From the NCBI GenBank assembly GCA_050743265.1, contig JBOGEN010000106.1, positions 1 through 24,730 of the forward strand: a stretch of 24,730 bases of DNA, in the 5' to 3' direction. The translations under genes and the position numbers were made by a program. Source of the stretch: JBOGEN01 sp050743265 (GTDB lineage: Bacteria > Actinomycetota > Actinomycetes > JBOGEN01). The notes beneath the pieces were generated by a model. The model was given only the letters and a program-made list of their open reading frames with translations. It ran no database searches and was not told the origin of the DNA. Shown one piece after another: positions 7,162 through 15,313 of this stretch (within the stretch, counting starts at the first letter, position 1; each line of letters starts with the position of its first letter).

Positions 7162-7758
7162 ATGCCTGCCGCACGGCCGCCCCGCCGCGCCATGGAACGG
7201 CTCGGGTTCGACGGCAACCCGCTCCGCCGGACGACCGACTGGCTGCAGTCGGCCACGACGGTTGCCCTGCTGGCCCTGTTCGTGCTCGTCGCCCCCGTCC
7301 TCGGCATGCTCGCCGGCCAGGCGGCGTACGCCAAGGGGTCAGCCGCGGAGCAGGTCCAGCGCGGGGACCGGCACGCCGTGCAGGCGAAGATCGTCAAGAG
7401 CGCGTCGACCTCGGTCACCAACCCGGACGGGGCGCCACTGCAGTCCTCGGCCTGGGTACGGTGGCGTGGCCCGGACGGCGCTCGTCACGAAGGGCGGGCC
7501 CGGGTCTCCCCCGGAGCCGACGTCGGGTCGAAGGTGACCGTCTGGATCGACGAGGACGGCCGCCTGGTGACCGCGCCGCTCACGCACGCCCAGGTCGTGA
7601 GCAACGCCGTGTCCGCCGGGCTCATCGTGGTCGTCGGCACTGGCGGCGTGCTCGTGCTCGTGTGGTTCGTTGTCCGCCGCCGGCTGGAGCGCAGCCGGAT
7701 GGATGACTGGGACGCCGACTGGGCGATCGTGTCCCAGAAGTGGATGGACCAGATCTAG
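7162..7758 (+). CDS. Rv1733c-like two-helix membrane protein
   Basis: 198 aa. The layout matches the actinobacterial Rv1733c family. A short basic N-terminus carries the conserved Asn-Pro-Leu plus Arg/Asp pattern (GNPLRRTTDWL, 18-28). A first transmembrane helix follows (about 31-56), then an extracytoplasmic domain of about 90 residues with conserved W, R-G-R and VTVWIDEDGRLVTAP (125-139). A second helix (about 149-171) is followed by a basic cytoplasmic tail ending in DWAIVSQKWM. The biochemical role is unknown. In M. tuberculosis the family member is induced by hypoxia and nitric oxide. ATG 7162 is preceded by GGTGAGG; an internal ATG at 7192 is an alternative. The gene stands alone between two formamidase-family genes and converges on the second with a 76-bp gap in which I see no clear hairpin. 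Confidence 0.8.
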   Translation: MPAARPPRRAMERLGFDGNPLRRTTDWLQSATTVALLALFVLVAPVLGMLAGQAAYAKGSAAEQVQRGDRHAVQAKIVKSASTSVTNPDGAPLQSSAWVRWRGPDGARHEGRARVSPGADVGSKVTVWIDEDGRLVTAPLTHAQVVSNAVSAGLIVVVGTGGVLVLVWFVVRRRLERSRMDDWDADWAIVSQKWMDQI

Positions 7759-7834
7759 CGTCCGCCGCCCTGCGAGTTTCGACCGCTGGTGCGTCGGTGC
7801 TCAGCCGTGCGATCGGGGCCCGCGCTCGACCGCC

Positions 7835-8953
7835 TCAGCCGTCGAACAGCGCGAGCGGCAGGAACGCCGACACGACGAAGTTCGGCACGTCGACGAGCTC
7901 GCTCACCTTGAGGTCGACCGCGACGCTGCACAGCGCGTACGCCTGCTGGCGGGAGAGGCCGTACTCGGCCTGCAGGTGGTCGATCATGTTGAGCAGGGCG
8001 TTGCGGGCCGCGACGGTGAGGTCCTCCGCGCGCTCGTCGCCGCCCCGGGTGACGGACAGACCGGTCGTGGCGAAGAACCGCTGCGGGGCTGAGTACACCG
8101 GGTCGACCCAGTAGTCGACCCGGGCGAACTGGGTGTCGCGGATGCCGCGGGCGGCCGCGCGTCCCTTGTGCAGCGCGAACTCGACGTGCAGGGTCGCGCG
8201 CATCTCGACCGCGGTGCCGCACGTCTCGCAGTCGCCCTGGGCGAAGTGCGCGTCCCCCGCGGAGAATAGGGCACCCTCGGCGTACACGGGGATGTAGAGC
8301 CGCGTTCCGGCGGAGAGCTGCTTGATGTCGACGTTGCCCGCGGTCTCGCGGGGCGGGATCGTGCGCAGCGCCCTCGTGGCGATCGCCGGGTCCGACGGCA
8401 CGGCACCCGCTGCGCTGGGCGGCAGGACGAAGCCGCCCGTGTCGAGGGCGACCTGCTCGCGCGCGGCGGTGCGTGCCAGCAGCTCGCGGTCGGGCGCCAG
8501 CCCGATCGTCCCCATGAACGGGGCGCCCGGCACCCGGACGCCCGGCAGGTCGTCAGACGTGGCCCAGCCGTCGGCGATCCGCCACCGGACCATGAACGGC
8601 TCGGGGAACTCGTCCCGCAGGAAGCCGAAGCCGGGCACCTGCACGGTGTAGCCGTACGGGTCCGGCTCGACCTCGAGGATGCGGACCTCGAGCAGGTCGC
8701 CCGCCTCGGCCCCCTCCACGTGCACCGGGCCAGTCAAGGGGTGCACCACATCGAGGTCGGGGGCGCCCACCGTGTCGAGCGTGGCGGCAGGCCCCATCTG
8801 GCCGTCGAAGGCGTCCCTCGTCTGCAGGACGACGCGGTCGCCGGGCGCGCAGCGCACGCGCGGCTCGATGTCCGGGTGCCAGCGGTTGTGCCCGGTCTCC
8901 GGCTCCTCGCCGAGCGTCTTGGCGTAGTCGACGCGGATCTCATAGGTGGCCAT
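7835..8953 (-). CDS. Acetamidase/formamidase family protein (long form)
   Basis: 372 aa, nearer the length of FmdA-type formamidases. Family blocks are PLTGPVHVEGAEAGD (72-86), VPGFGFLRDEFPEPF (106-120), FMGTIGLAP (146-154), GNVDIKQL (206-213) and GDAHFAQGDCETCGTAVE (233-250). Residues 155-205 hold an insertion relative to the short homologue. The start ATG 8953 has GGGAGGG upstream. It is the third gene of a minus-strand unit, 27 bp downstream of the amidohydrolase, so the two enzymes may act in sequence. For instance, the amidohydrolase could open a ring or release a product whose amide is then hydrolysed. That pathway is inference; the family assignment is secure. Confidence 0.88.
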   Translation of the reverse strand: MATYEIRVDYAKTLGEEPETGHNRWHPDIEPRVRCAPGDRVVLQTRDAFDGQMGPAATLDTVGAPDLDVVHPLTGPVHVEGAEAGDLLEVRILEVEPDPYGYTVQVPGFGFLRDEFPEPFMVRWRIADGWATSDDLPGVRVPGAPFMGTIGLAPDRELLARTAAREQVALDTGGFVLPPSAAGAVPSDPAIATRALRTIPPRETAGNVDIKQLSAGTRLYIPVYAEGALFSAGDAHFAQGDCETCGTAVEMRATLHVEFALHKGRAAARGIRDTQFARVDYWVDPVYSAPQRFFATTGLSVTRGGDERAEDLTVAARNALLNMIDHLQAEYGLSRQQAYALCSVAVDLKVSELVDVPNFVVSAFLPLALFDG

Positions 8954-8980
8954 GGCTCGTCCCTCCCGATCAGCGGAGCG

Positions 8981-9979
8981 TCACCGGCCGGTGCGGGCCT
9001 TGGCCTCCTCCAGCGTGATGCCGTGCAGGCGCAGCAGGTTCTCGCCGAGGATCTTGCGCTTGGCCTGCTCGGTGAGCTGCGGGTAGCCGTACCCATCGCA
9101 CAGGTCCTGCGGGATCTCGAAGTTCCAGAACGCCTCGAGCGCCCACTGCGGGTGGAAGATCGGGGCCTCGCTCCCGTACACGATCTTGTCCTCGCCGCAC
9201 CAGAACAGCAGCTTGCCGATCGTCTCGGCGAACATGCGCGGCGCGCGGACGAGGAAGTTGATGGTCGCGGCGAGGGACGCGTACAGGTTCGGGTACCTGA
9301 TGAGCTGCCAGCACACCTCGTCGAGGAACGGCAGCCCGACGTGGTAGATCACGAAGTTGATGTCGGGGAAGTTCGCCGCCGCCCCGTCCATGTCCCAGGT
9401 CTGCGTGTGCTCGACCGGCTGCGGCCCGAGCGGGACGCCCTTGTGCACGCCGATGAGGTTGACGCCGAGCTGCTGGGCCTTCTCGAAGACCGGGAACGCG
9501 ACCTGGGGGTCGTCCATACGCCACGGGAACGGCGAGCCGTAGTCGTACCGCACGTTGTAGAACTTGAATGCCCGGGCGTTGAACTCGCCGACCTGGCGCT
9601 CCATCTCGTCCAGCGCCTTGCGGCCCTCGAGCGGGTTCACGCTGCCCCAGAACACCGTCTTATCCGGGTCGCGCGAGGCGAGCTCGGCGCACTCCGTCCA
9701 CGGGGACAGGCCGTCCCGGTACAGGTCGGTCAGCGGCAGCGGCATCGCGATGAGCATGTCCGTGTCGGACTCGTCGTAGACCATGCGCCGGATGTCCTCG
9801 ACCGTCCAGGTACGCAGGAACTCCTCGGGCGGCAGGTGGGTCGCGTCGTCCGGCGTCAGCGCCTGGTGGAAGGCGTACAGGTGGTTCGAGAACATCCGCC
9901 CGGGGTCGCCGAAGGCGTTCTTGTCCTCGAAGTTGAAGACGTGGGCGACCCCGTCGAACACGAACGCGTCACCGATCAT
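8981..9979 (-). CDS. Amidohydrolase-2 family TIM-barrel hydrolase with atypical metal ligands
   Basis: 332 aa with the pattern of PF04909 amidohydrolases, the group that includes ACMSD and PDC hydrolase. There is an N-terminal strand FDGVAHVFN (8-16), LIGVHKG (175-181, H179), FVIYHVGLPF (209-218, H213) and the end-of-barrel IVYGSEAP (266-273). Canonical members have D/H-x-H in the first strand and G-S-D in the last. Here the first histidine position is Val11 (only H13 remains) and the aspartate is Glu271. Metal binding may therefore be unusual. Four cysteines (97, 223, 261, 294) are present. The ATG at 9979 has GGGAGG upstream. It lies 22 bp after the DUF59 gene and 27 bp before the formamidase gene, a clear operon. 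The substrate is unknown. Confidence 0.82.
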   Translation of the reverse strand: MIGDAFVFDGVAHVFNFEDKNAFGDPGRMFSNHLYAFHQALTPDDATHLPPEEFLRTWTVEDIRRMVYDESDTDMLIAMPLPLTDLYRDGLSPWTECAELASRDPDKTVFWGSVNPLEGRKALDEMERQVGEFNARAFKFYNVRYDYGSPFPWRMDDPQVAFPVFEKAQQLGVNLIGVHKGVPLGPQPVEHTQTWDMDGAAANFPDINFVIYHVGLPFLDEVCWQLIRYPNLYASLAATINFLVRAPRMFAETIGKLLFWCGEDKIVYGSEAPIFHPQWALEAFWNFEIPQDLCDGYGYPQLTEQAKRKILGENLLRLHGITLEEAKARTGR

Positions 9980-10001
9980 CGGACGTCCCTCCCGGCTCGT
10001 G

Positions 10002-10424
10002 CTACGAGTCCTCTGTCTCCCTGCGGTCGTGCGCGCGGACGTACGCCTCCCGGTCGGCGACCTGCGCCGGCATCGGGAGGAAGGTGAGGCGGGCCCGAGC
10101 GTCGTCGGAGAGGCGGTCCATCGTCCAGGCCTCGTCCCAGACGACCTCGACGTCGGCCCGGGTCACCCCCGGGACGGCCTCGGCACGCTCGGCGACCTCG
10201 CCCAGGACGCGCGACGCGAACGGGCACCACCCGGACGTGAGCAGCAGCTCGACCCGCACCACGCCGTCCGCCATGTCCACACTGCGGACCAGCCCCATAT
10301 CGACGACCGAGATGCCCTTCTCGCGGCAGCAGGGGTCGTACACCTCCCGCAGACCGTCGAGCACCTGCCGGGCGCCCTGCTGCGCGGACGTCGGGTCTGC
10401 CGAGGACTGCGGCCTCGCCCCCAT
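10002..10424 (-). CDS. DUF59 / PaaD-MIP18-type metal-sulfur cluster assembly factor
   Basis: 140 aa from ATG 10424. The domain runs from about residue 20 to 112: LREVYDPCCREKG (25-37), VVDMGLVRSV (40-49), a strand pair, TSGWCPFAS (63-71) and VVWDEAWTMDRLSDDAR (94-110). The last matches the W-x-x-x-W-x-x-x-x-L-S-x-x-A-R segment of PaaD and MIP18 proteins, which help insert Fe-S clusters into client enzymes. Where most members have Asp-Pro-Glu this one has Asp-Pro-Cys-Cys (C32, C33), which with Cys67 gives three potential ligands. It is the first gene of an operon with the amidohydrolase and the formamidase, suggesting that one of them is its client. The frame is open further upstream to 10496, but the RBS favours 10424. 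Confidence 0.82.
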   Translation of the reverse strand: MGARPQSSADPTSAQQGARQVLDGLREVYDPCCREKGISVVDMGLVRSVDMADGVVRVELLLTSGWCPFASRVLGEVAERAEAVPGVTRADVEVVWDEAWTMDRLSDDARARLTFLPMPAQVADREAYVRAHDRRETEDS

Positions 10425-10429
10425 GGGCG

Positions 10430-10435
10430 CCTCCT
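10430..10435 (-). promoter_or_regulatory. Ribosome binding site that sets the start of the DUF59 gene
   Basis: A perfect AGGAGG on the minus strand lies five bases before the ATG at 10424. This selects the 140-residue form over the 164-residue reading from 10496, whose extra residues show no domain. Confidence 0.75.
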
Positions 10436-10580
10436 GATCGCGGACCTGAGCGCTCCCGACCGGCTCGTGCCGGGCATCCTCCGCCCGCGCGGCCACGCGC
10501 GCAAGAGACGGACGGGCCGCTTCCCGACGCCTGTGCCAGGATCGTCAGGTCTGAGCACCGAGGCGACGGGACAAGGGCGC

Positions 10581-11603
10581 GTGCGGATCGGACTGGTGGG
10601 CACGGGGCGCATCGGGGCGTTCCATGCCGAGACCCTCCGCGACCTGCCCGAGGTGACACGACTCGTCCTCGCGGACGCGGACCCGGCGCGGGCCGGCAAG
10701 GTCGCGGACACGCTGGGTGTCGAGTGCGTGGATGACCCCACCACGCTGCTGCTCGGCAGCGGCCCCGCCGGCGACCTGGGCATCGACGGGCTCGTCGTCG
10801 CCACGCCCACGCACACGCACGCCGCTCTGGTCACCGCAGCGGCCGAGGCGGGGGCGCCGGTGTTCGTGGAGAAGCCGGTGGCGCCCGACGTGGCGGGTAC
10901 CCGGAGGGTGCTCGCCCGCGTCGCCCAGGCCGGGATCCCGCTGCAGGTCGGGTTCCAGCGGCGTTTCGACCCCGGCTTCTGTGCCGTACGAGAGGCGGTC
11001 GCCGCAGGTCGGCTCGGCTGGCTGCACTCGGTCCGGTCCTGCACCTGCGACCCCGCTCCCCCGTCGGCCGCGTACGTGGCCACGTCGGGCGGGATCTTCC
11101 GCGACTGCGGCGTGCACGACATCGACGCCGTCCGGTGGGTGACCGGGCACGAGGTGGTCGAGGTGTACGCGACGGGGGCAAACCGGGGCGCCGCGTTCTT
11201 CACCGAGGCCAGGGACGTGGACACCGCGGCTGCGGTCTGCACGCTCGACGACGGCACCCTGGCCACGGTCAGCGTCACCCGGTACAACGGGGCCGGCTAC
11301 GACGTCCGGCTCGAGGTGTGCGGCTCGGAGGGCACCCAGGTGGCCGGCCTGGACGACCGCGTCCCGCTCACCTCTGCCGACCCGGGTGCGACGTGGCCGC
11401 GCGGGCCCGCGTACGCCCACTTCATGGAGCGCTTCAGCTCCGCGTACGCCGCGGAGCTGCGCGCGTTCACCGAGGTGGTCGCCGGCACCCGGCCCAGCCC
11501 GTGCACCGGCGAGGAGGCGCTGGCCGCCCTGCTCGTCGCGGAGGCGGCCGATGTGTCACTGCGCGAGAAGCGCGTGGTGCGGGTCACGGAAGTGTCCGGA
11601 TGA
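10581..11603 (+). CDS. iolG: Inositol 2-dehydrogenase-type Gfo/Idh/MocA oxidoreductase
   Basis: 340 aa. An N-terminal Rossmann domain carries GTGRIG (7-12). The Gfo/Idh/MocA signature EKPVAPDV (97-104) and the catalytic-region block GGIFRDCGVHDIDAVRW (170-186, with D175 and H179) follow. The family oxidises sugars and polyols with NAD. As first gene of an inositol operon it should convert myo-inositol to 2-keto-myo-inositol (scyllo-inosose). The frame is open far upstream without an ATG or GTG that fits. GTG 10581 starts directly on the Rossmann strand (VRIGLVGTG) with a weak GGGACAAGGG upstream. The gene is divergent from the DUF59 operon across 156 bp, where I could not recognise a convincing promoter. 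Other substrates such as D-chiro- or scyllo-inositol are possible. Confidence 0.87.
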   Translation: MRIGLVGTGRIGAFHAETLRDLPEVTRLVLADADPARAGKVADTLGVECVDDPTTLLLGSGPAGDLGIDGLVVATPTHTHAALVTAAAEAGAPVFVEKPVAPDVAGTRRVLARVAQAGIPLQVGFQRRFDPGFCAVREAVAAGRLGWLHSVRSCTCDPAPPSAAYVATSGGIFRDCGVHDIDAVRWVTGHEVVEVYATGANRGAAFFTEARDVDTAAAVCTLDDGTLATVSVTRYNGAGYDVRLEVCGSEGTQVAGLDDRVPLTSADPGATWPRGPAYAHFMERFSSAYAAELRAFTEVVAGTRPSPCTGEEALAALLVAEAADVSLREKRVVRVTEVSG

Positions 11604-11630
11604 GAGGTCTCGGATGAGAGGGGTGTCGGC

Positions 11631-12554
11631 GTGAGCGACCTCGGCGTCCGTGGTGGCGGGCGTGGCCTGCTCGACCGTGTCGCGGGCGCGCCGATCTCGT
11701 GGGGCGTGTGCGAGGTGCCCGGGTGGGGCCACCAGATGGACGCGGGCAGCGTGCTCGGGGAGATGCGCGCGCTCGGGCTGGCCGCCACCGAGCTCGGGCC
11801 GGCCGGGTTCCTCCCCGGCGGGCCGGCGGAGCAGGCCGGCCTCCTCGCGTCGTACGGGCTGCGGGCAGTCGGCGGGTTCGTCCCGCTCGTCCTGCACGAC
11901 CCGGGCGCCGACCCGCTGCCCACGCTGGACGACACGCTGCGCTCCCTCGTCGCAGCCCACGCGGACACGGTCGTGCTCGCCGCCGCGACGGGCCTGGACG
12001 GGTACGACACCCGGCCGGTGCTCGACGACGTGGGCTGGGCCGTGCTGCTCGCGAACCTGTACCGCTGCGTGGACAGCGCGGTGGAGCACGGACTCGCCGC
12101 GACGCTGCACCCGCACGTGGGCACGATGGTGGAGACGCGGGACGACGTACGGCGGGTGCTCGACTCCAGCGACGTGCCGTTCTGCCTCGACACCGGCCAC
12201 CTGCTCGTCGGCGGTACGGACCCGGTCGAGGTGACGGCGGACGCGGCCTCCCGCGTGACGCACACGCACCTCAAGGACGTGGACGCCGCACTGGCCGCCC
12301 GGGTGCGCGCCGGCGAGGTCAGCTATGCCGCGGCCGTCCGTCACGGGCTGTACCGGCCGCTCGGGCAGGGTGACGTGGACGTGGCCAGGATCCTCCGCGC
12401 CCTCGAGGGGGCCGGGTACACCGGCTGGTACGTGCTGGAGCAGGACTGCGTGCTCGACGGCCCACCGCCCGGCGGCCTCGACACGGGCCCGGCGGGCGAC
12501 GTCCGGGCGAGCGTCGACTTCCTCGCGGACGTGGCGGGAGGGGTGGCCGGATGA
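11631..12554 (+). CDS. iolE: IolE-type inosose dehydratase (sugar phosphate isomerase/epimerase barrel)
   Basis: 307 aa AP-endonuclease-2-like TIM barrel. The N-terminal APISWGVCEVPGWGHQMD (20-37) is typical of inosose dehydratases. Metal-ligand positions are seen in LHPHVGTMVET (159-169), FCLDTGHLLVGG (184-195), THTHLKDVD (210-218) and the late PLGQGDVDV (243-251). The C-terminus adds VLEQD. The enzyme would dehydrate 2-keto-myo-inositol to the 1,2-dione used by IolD. The gene starts at GTG 11631, 27 bp after iolG, preceded by GAGAGGGG. Its stop overlaps the iolC start in an ATGA. A 2-keto-inositol isomerase (IolI-like) role is the main alternative, since both belong to the same fold. Confidence 0.82.
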   Translation: MSDLGVRGGGRGLLDRVAGAPISWGVCEVPGWGHQMDAGSVLGEMRALGLAATELGPAGFLPGGPAEQAGLLASYGLRAVGGFVPLVLHDPGADPLPTLDDTLRSLVAAHADTVVLAAATGLDGYDTRPVLDDVGWAVLLANLYRCVDSAVEHGLAATLHPHVGTMVETRDDVRRVLDSSDVPFCLDTGHLLVGGTDPVEVTADAASRVTHTHLKDVDAALAARVRAGEVSYAAAVRHGLYRPLGQGDVDVARILRALEGAGYTGWYVLEQDCVLDGPPPGGLDTGPAGDVRASVDFLADVAGGVAG

Positions 12555-13522
12555 GCGCGAACCAGGCGCTGGACGTGCTCACGATGGGACGCGTCAGCGT
12601 GGACGTGTACCCGCTGCAGACCGGCGTCGGCCTCGAGGAGGTCGAGACGTTCGGCAAGTGGCTCGGCGGTACCGCGACGAACGTCGCCGTGGCGGCAGCG
12701 CGGCACGGGAGGCGGTCGGCGGTCGTCACCCGGACCGGCGACGACCCGTTCGGCCGGTTCATCCACGCCGCGCTGCGCGGCTACGGGGTCGACGACAGGT
12801 ACGTGACGTCGGTGCCGCACCTGCCGACCCCGGTGGCGTTCTGCGAGATCTTCCCACCCGACTATTTCCCGCTGTACTTCTACCGCGAGCCGAAGGCGCC
12901 CGACCTCGAGATCCGTGCGGACGAGCTCGACCTCGACGCGGTCCGCGAGGCGGGTGTGTTCTGGGTGACCACCACGGGGCTGTCCCAGGAGCCGAGCCGG
13001 TCCGCGACGCTAGCCGCCCTGGAGGCACGGGGACGGCGCGGGCTCACCGTGCTCGACCTCGACTGGCGCCCGATGTTCTGGCCGTCGCCCGAGACGGCCA
13101 CGCCGTACGTGAAGGAGGCGCTGCGGCTCGTCACTGTGGCCGTCGGCAACGTGGACGAGTGCGAGGTCGCGGTCGGCACCCGGGACCCGCAGGCCGCGGC
13201 ACAGGGTCTGCGCGACGCGGGGGTCGATCTCGCCGTGGTCAAGCAAGGCGCCGACGGTGTGCTCGGCCTGGACGAGAGCGGGCCGGTCCACGTGCCACCC
13301 GTCCAGGTCGACGTGGTGAACGGGCTGGGCGCCGGGGACGCCTTCGGCGGCGCGCTCTGCCACGGACTACTCGAGGGCTGGCCGCTGGAGCGGGTGCTCC
13401 GGTTCGCGAACACGGCCGGTGCGATCGTGGCGTCCCGCCTCGCGTGCTCGGAGGCCATGCCGACGACGGACGAGGTCGAGGCCGCCCTCGGCGAGCACCA
13501 GGAGGGCGTGGGCCGTGCGTGA
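12551..13522 (+). CDS. iolC: 5-dehydro-2-deoxygluconokinase (PfkB family)
   Basis: 323 aa PfkB-type sugar kinase. The substrate lid and N-terminal signature (GKWLGGTATNVAVAAARHG, 35-53) and the C-terminal ATP/anion-hole motif NGLGAGDAFGGAL (257-269, catalytic base D263) are both intact. The central LDLDWRPMFWPS segment is characteristic of IolC proteins. It phosphorylates 2-deoxy-5-keto-D-gluconate at C6. This is the stand-alone kinase (323 aa), not the fusion with a C-terminal DUF2090 aldolase found in some bacteria. ATG 12551 overlaps the iolE stop (ATGA), and the next gene begins inside its end, so translation is coupled on both sides. Confidence 0.92.
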   Translation: MSANQALDVLTMGRVSVDVYPLQTGVGLEEVETFGKWLGGTATNVAVAAARHGRRSAVVTRTGDDPFGRFIHAALRGYGVDDRYVTSVPHLPTPVAFCEIFPPDYFPLYFYREPKAPDLEIRADELDLDAVREAGVFWVTTTGLSQEPSRSATLAALEARGRRGLTVLDLDWRPMFWPSPETATPYVKEALRLVTVAVGNVDECEVAVGTRDPQAAAQGLRDAGVDLAVVKQGADGVLGLDESGPVHVPPVQVDVVNGLGAGDAFGGALCHGLLEGWPLERVLRFANTAGAIVASRLACSEAMPTTDEVEAALGEHQEGVGRA

Positions 13523-14405
13523 GGACCGGCTCGCCGCCCTTGCCGAGACCCGGATGCGCCGTCCGGAGGCCGTCGCCGAGGCGGCGGCTGCCCGACGCCG
13601 ACCCGCCTCCCCCGTGCCCGACCGGGGGCGGCTGCTCGTGCTCACCGCCGACCACCCGGCCCGGGCCGCGCTGGCGGTCGGGGGGCGGGCGTACGCCATG
13701 GCCGACCGCGCCGACCTGCTCGACCGGCTGGTGACCGCGCTGGCCCGCCCCGGGGTCGACGGGCTCCTCGGCACGCCTGACGTGGTCGAGGACCTGCTGC
13801 TGCTCGGTGCCCTCCACGGCAAGGTCGTGCTCGGCTCGATGAACCGGGGCGGGCTGGCCGGCTCCGCGTTCGAGGTCGACGACAGGTTCACCGCGTACGA
13901 CGCTGCGGGCATCGACGCGTCCGGGCTGCAGGGCGGGAAGATGCTGCTCCGGATCGACCCGGACGACCCGGCCACCGCTCGCACGCTGGAGCAGGCCGCC
14001 CGCGCCGTGGACGCCCTGTCCGCGCGCCGGCTCGTCGCGATGGTGGAGCCCTTCTGGGCACAGCGGGTCGCGGGGCGGCTGCGCAACGACCTCAGCCCGG
14101 ACGCCATGGTGCGCGCGGTGTCCGTCGCGTCCGGGCTCGGCACGACCTCGGCGTACACCTGGCTCAAGGTGCCCGTGGTGGCGGACATGGAGCGGGTCGT
14201 CGGCGCCACGACACTGCCCGCGCTGATCCTCGGGGGCGAGGTGTCGACCGACCAGGACTCGACGTTCGCCGCGTGGGAGCGGGCCGTGCGCCTGCCGACC
14301 GTGACCGGGCTCGTGGTGGGTCGTTCACTGCTGTACCCGCCCGACGACGACGTGGCCGCCGCGGTCGACACAGCCGCCGCGCTGCTGGCCCCGAAGGGGG
14401 GCTGA
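13515..14405 (+). CDS. Cgl0158-type (beta/alpha)8-barrel protein, probable 6-phospho-5-dehydro-2-deoxygluconate aldolase
   Basis: 296 aa from GTG 13515, which overlaps the iolC stop by 8 bp and has GGAGGG upstream. The protein looks like a class I aldolase-type barrel: LVLTADHPAR at the first strand, GKVVLGSMNRGG, GGKMLLRID, MVEPFW, WLKVPVVADMERV with a lysine at strand 6, and LILGGEVS. This resembles the Corynebacterium Cgl0158 family found in inositol operons. The operon has no other aldolase, so by position this protein should split the phosphorylated deoxyketogluconate into DHAP and malonate semialdehyde (the IolJ step). Family membership is recognised. The reaction is inferred from context. 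Confidence 0.8.
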   Translation: MREDRLAALAETRMRRPEAVAEAAAARRRPASPVPDRGRLLVLTADHPARAALAVGGRAYAMADRADLLDRLVTALARPGVDGLLGTPDVVEDLLLLGALHGKVVLGSMNRGGLAGSAFEVDDRFTAYDAAGIDASGLQGGKMLLRIDPDDPATARTLEQAARAVDALSARRLVAMVEPFWAQRVAGRLRNDLSPDAMVRAVSVASGLGTTSAYTWLKVPVVADMERVVGATTLPALILGGEVSTDQDSTFAAWERAVRLPTVTGLVVGRSLLYPPDDDVAAAVDTAAALLAPKGG

Positions 14406-14407
14406 CC

Positions 14408-15313
14408 GTGCCTGCTGCTGAGACCGGACTCCATCTGCCCGCGGGGTCTGCCGCGGACGCGCCGTGGTCCGTCGCCGTGACCCCCGAAGCCGCCGGCTGG
14501 TCGTACGCCGGGATTCACGTGCTCGACCTGGCGCCCGGCATGTCGCACACGTTCGACACCGGCGCCAGCGAGGCGGTCGTGCTGCCGCTGTCCGGGTCGT
14601 GCACGGTCACCTGCGGTCCGGAGACCGCCGATCTCACCGGGCGCAGCTCCGTGTTCGACCGCGTCACCGACTTCGCGTACGTCCCGCTCGGTTCGCACGT
14701 GACGGTGCGCAGCGCCGCGGGAGGGCGGTTCGCCGTCCCGTCGGCGCGGGCACGCCGGGCGCTGCCGTTCCGGTACGGGGCCGCGGACGACGTCCCCGTC
14801 GAGGTACGCGGCGCCGGGGCGTGCACCCGCCAGGTCAACAACTTCTGCGCCGCGGACGTGTTCGACGCCGACCGGCTCATCGCCGTGGAGGTGCTCACCC
14901 CCGCGGCGAACTGGTCGTCGTACCCGCCGCACAAGCACGACGAAGCGGCCGCGGACGAGTCCGTGCTCGAGGAGGTCTACTACTACGAGGTGTCGGACGG
15001 CCCGGCATCGGCCGACGAGGTGGCCCGCCCCGGCATGGCCTACCAACGCGTGTACGGCCGGCCGGGGCGCCCGGTGGACGTGCTCGCCGAGGTCCGCAGC
15101 GGGGACGTCGTGCTGATCCCGCACGGGTGGCACGGGCCGTCCATGGCCGTTCCCGGGTACGACCTCTACTACCTCAACGTGATGGCAGGGCCGGACGACG
15201 AGCGGGTCTGGCGGATCCGCGACGACCCCGCCCACGCGTGGGTGCGTGACACCTGGACGGACCAGAGGCCCGACCCGCGGCTGCCGATGACGACGTCCGG
15301 GGGGCGCAGATGA
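14408..15313 (+). CDS. iolB: 5-deoxy-glucuronate isomerase
   Basis: 301 aa double-cupin protein of the IolB/KduI type, normal length. The C-terminal cupin holds the metal-binding cluster PPHKHDE (173-179), then YYYEVS (191-196) and IPHGWHGPS (237-245), all diagnostic of IolB. The sequence FCAADVFDADRLIAVEV precedes them as in homologues. It interconverts 5-deoxy-D-glucuronate and 2-deoxy-5-keto-D-gluconate, feeding the IolC kinase. GTG 14408 starts two bases after the preceding stop. The end overlaps iolD (ATGA at 15310). Confidence 0.93.
   Translation: MPAAETGLHLPAGSAADAPWSVAVTPEAAGWSYAGIHVLDLAPGMSHTFDTGASEAVVLPLSGSCTVTCGPETADLTGRSSVFDRVTDFAYVPLGSHVTVRSAAGGRFAVPSARARRALPFRYGAADDVPVEVRGAGACTRQVNNFCAADVFDADRLIAVEVLTPAANWSSYPPHKHDEAAADESVLEEVYYYEVSDGPASADEVARPGMAYQRVYGRPGRPVDVLAEVRSGDVVLIPHGWHGPSMAVPGYDLYYLNVMAGPDDERVWRIRDDPAHAWVRDTWTDQRPDPRLPMTTSGGRR

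Noticed and set aside
7759..7834. Terminator between the convergent Rv1733c-like and formamidase genes
   Set aside because: I looked for complementary arms in this 76-bp gap and found only a short direct repeat of CGACCGC, not a convincing stem.
10487..10500. GCGCG-GCCA-CGCGC inverted repeat in the iolG/DUF59 gap as an operator
   Set aside because: Arms of five bases made only of C and G are expected by chance in DNA of this composition.
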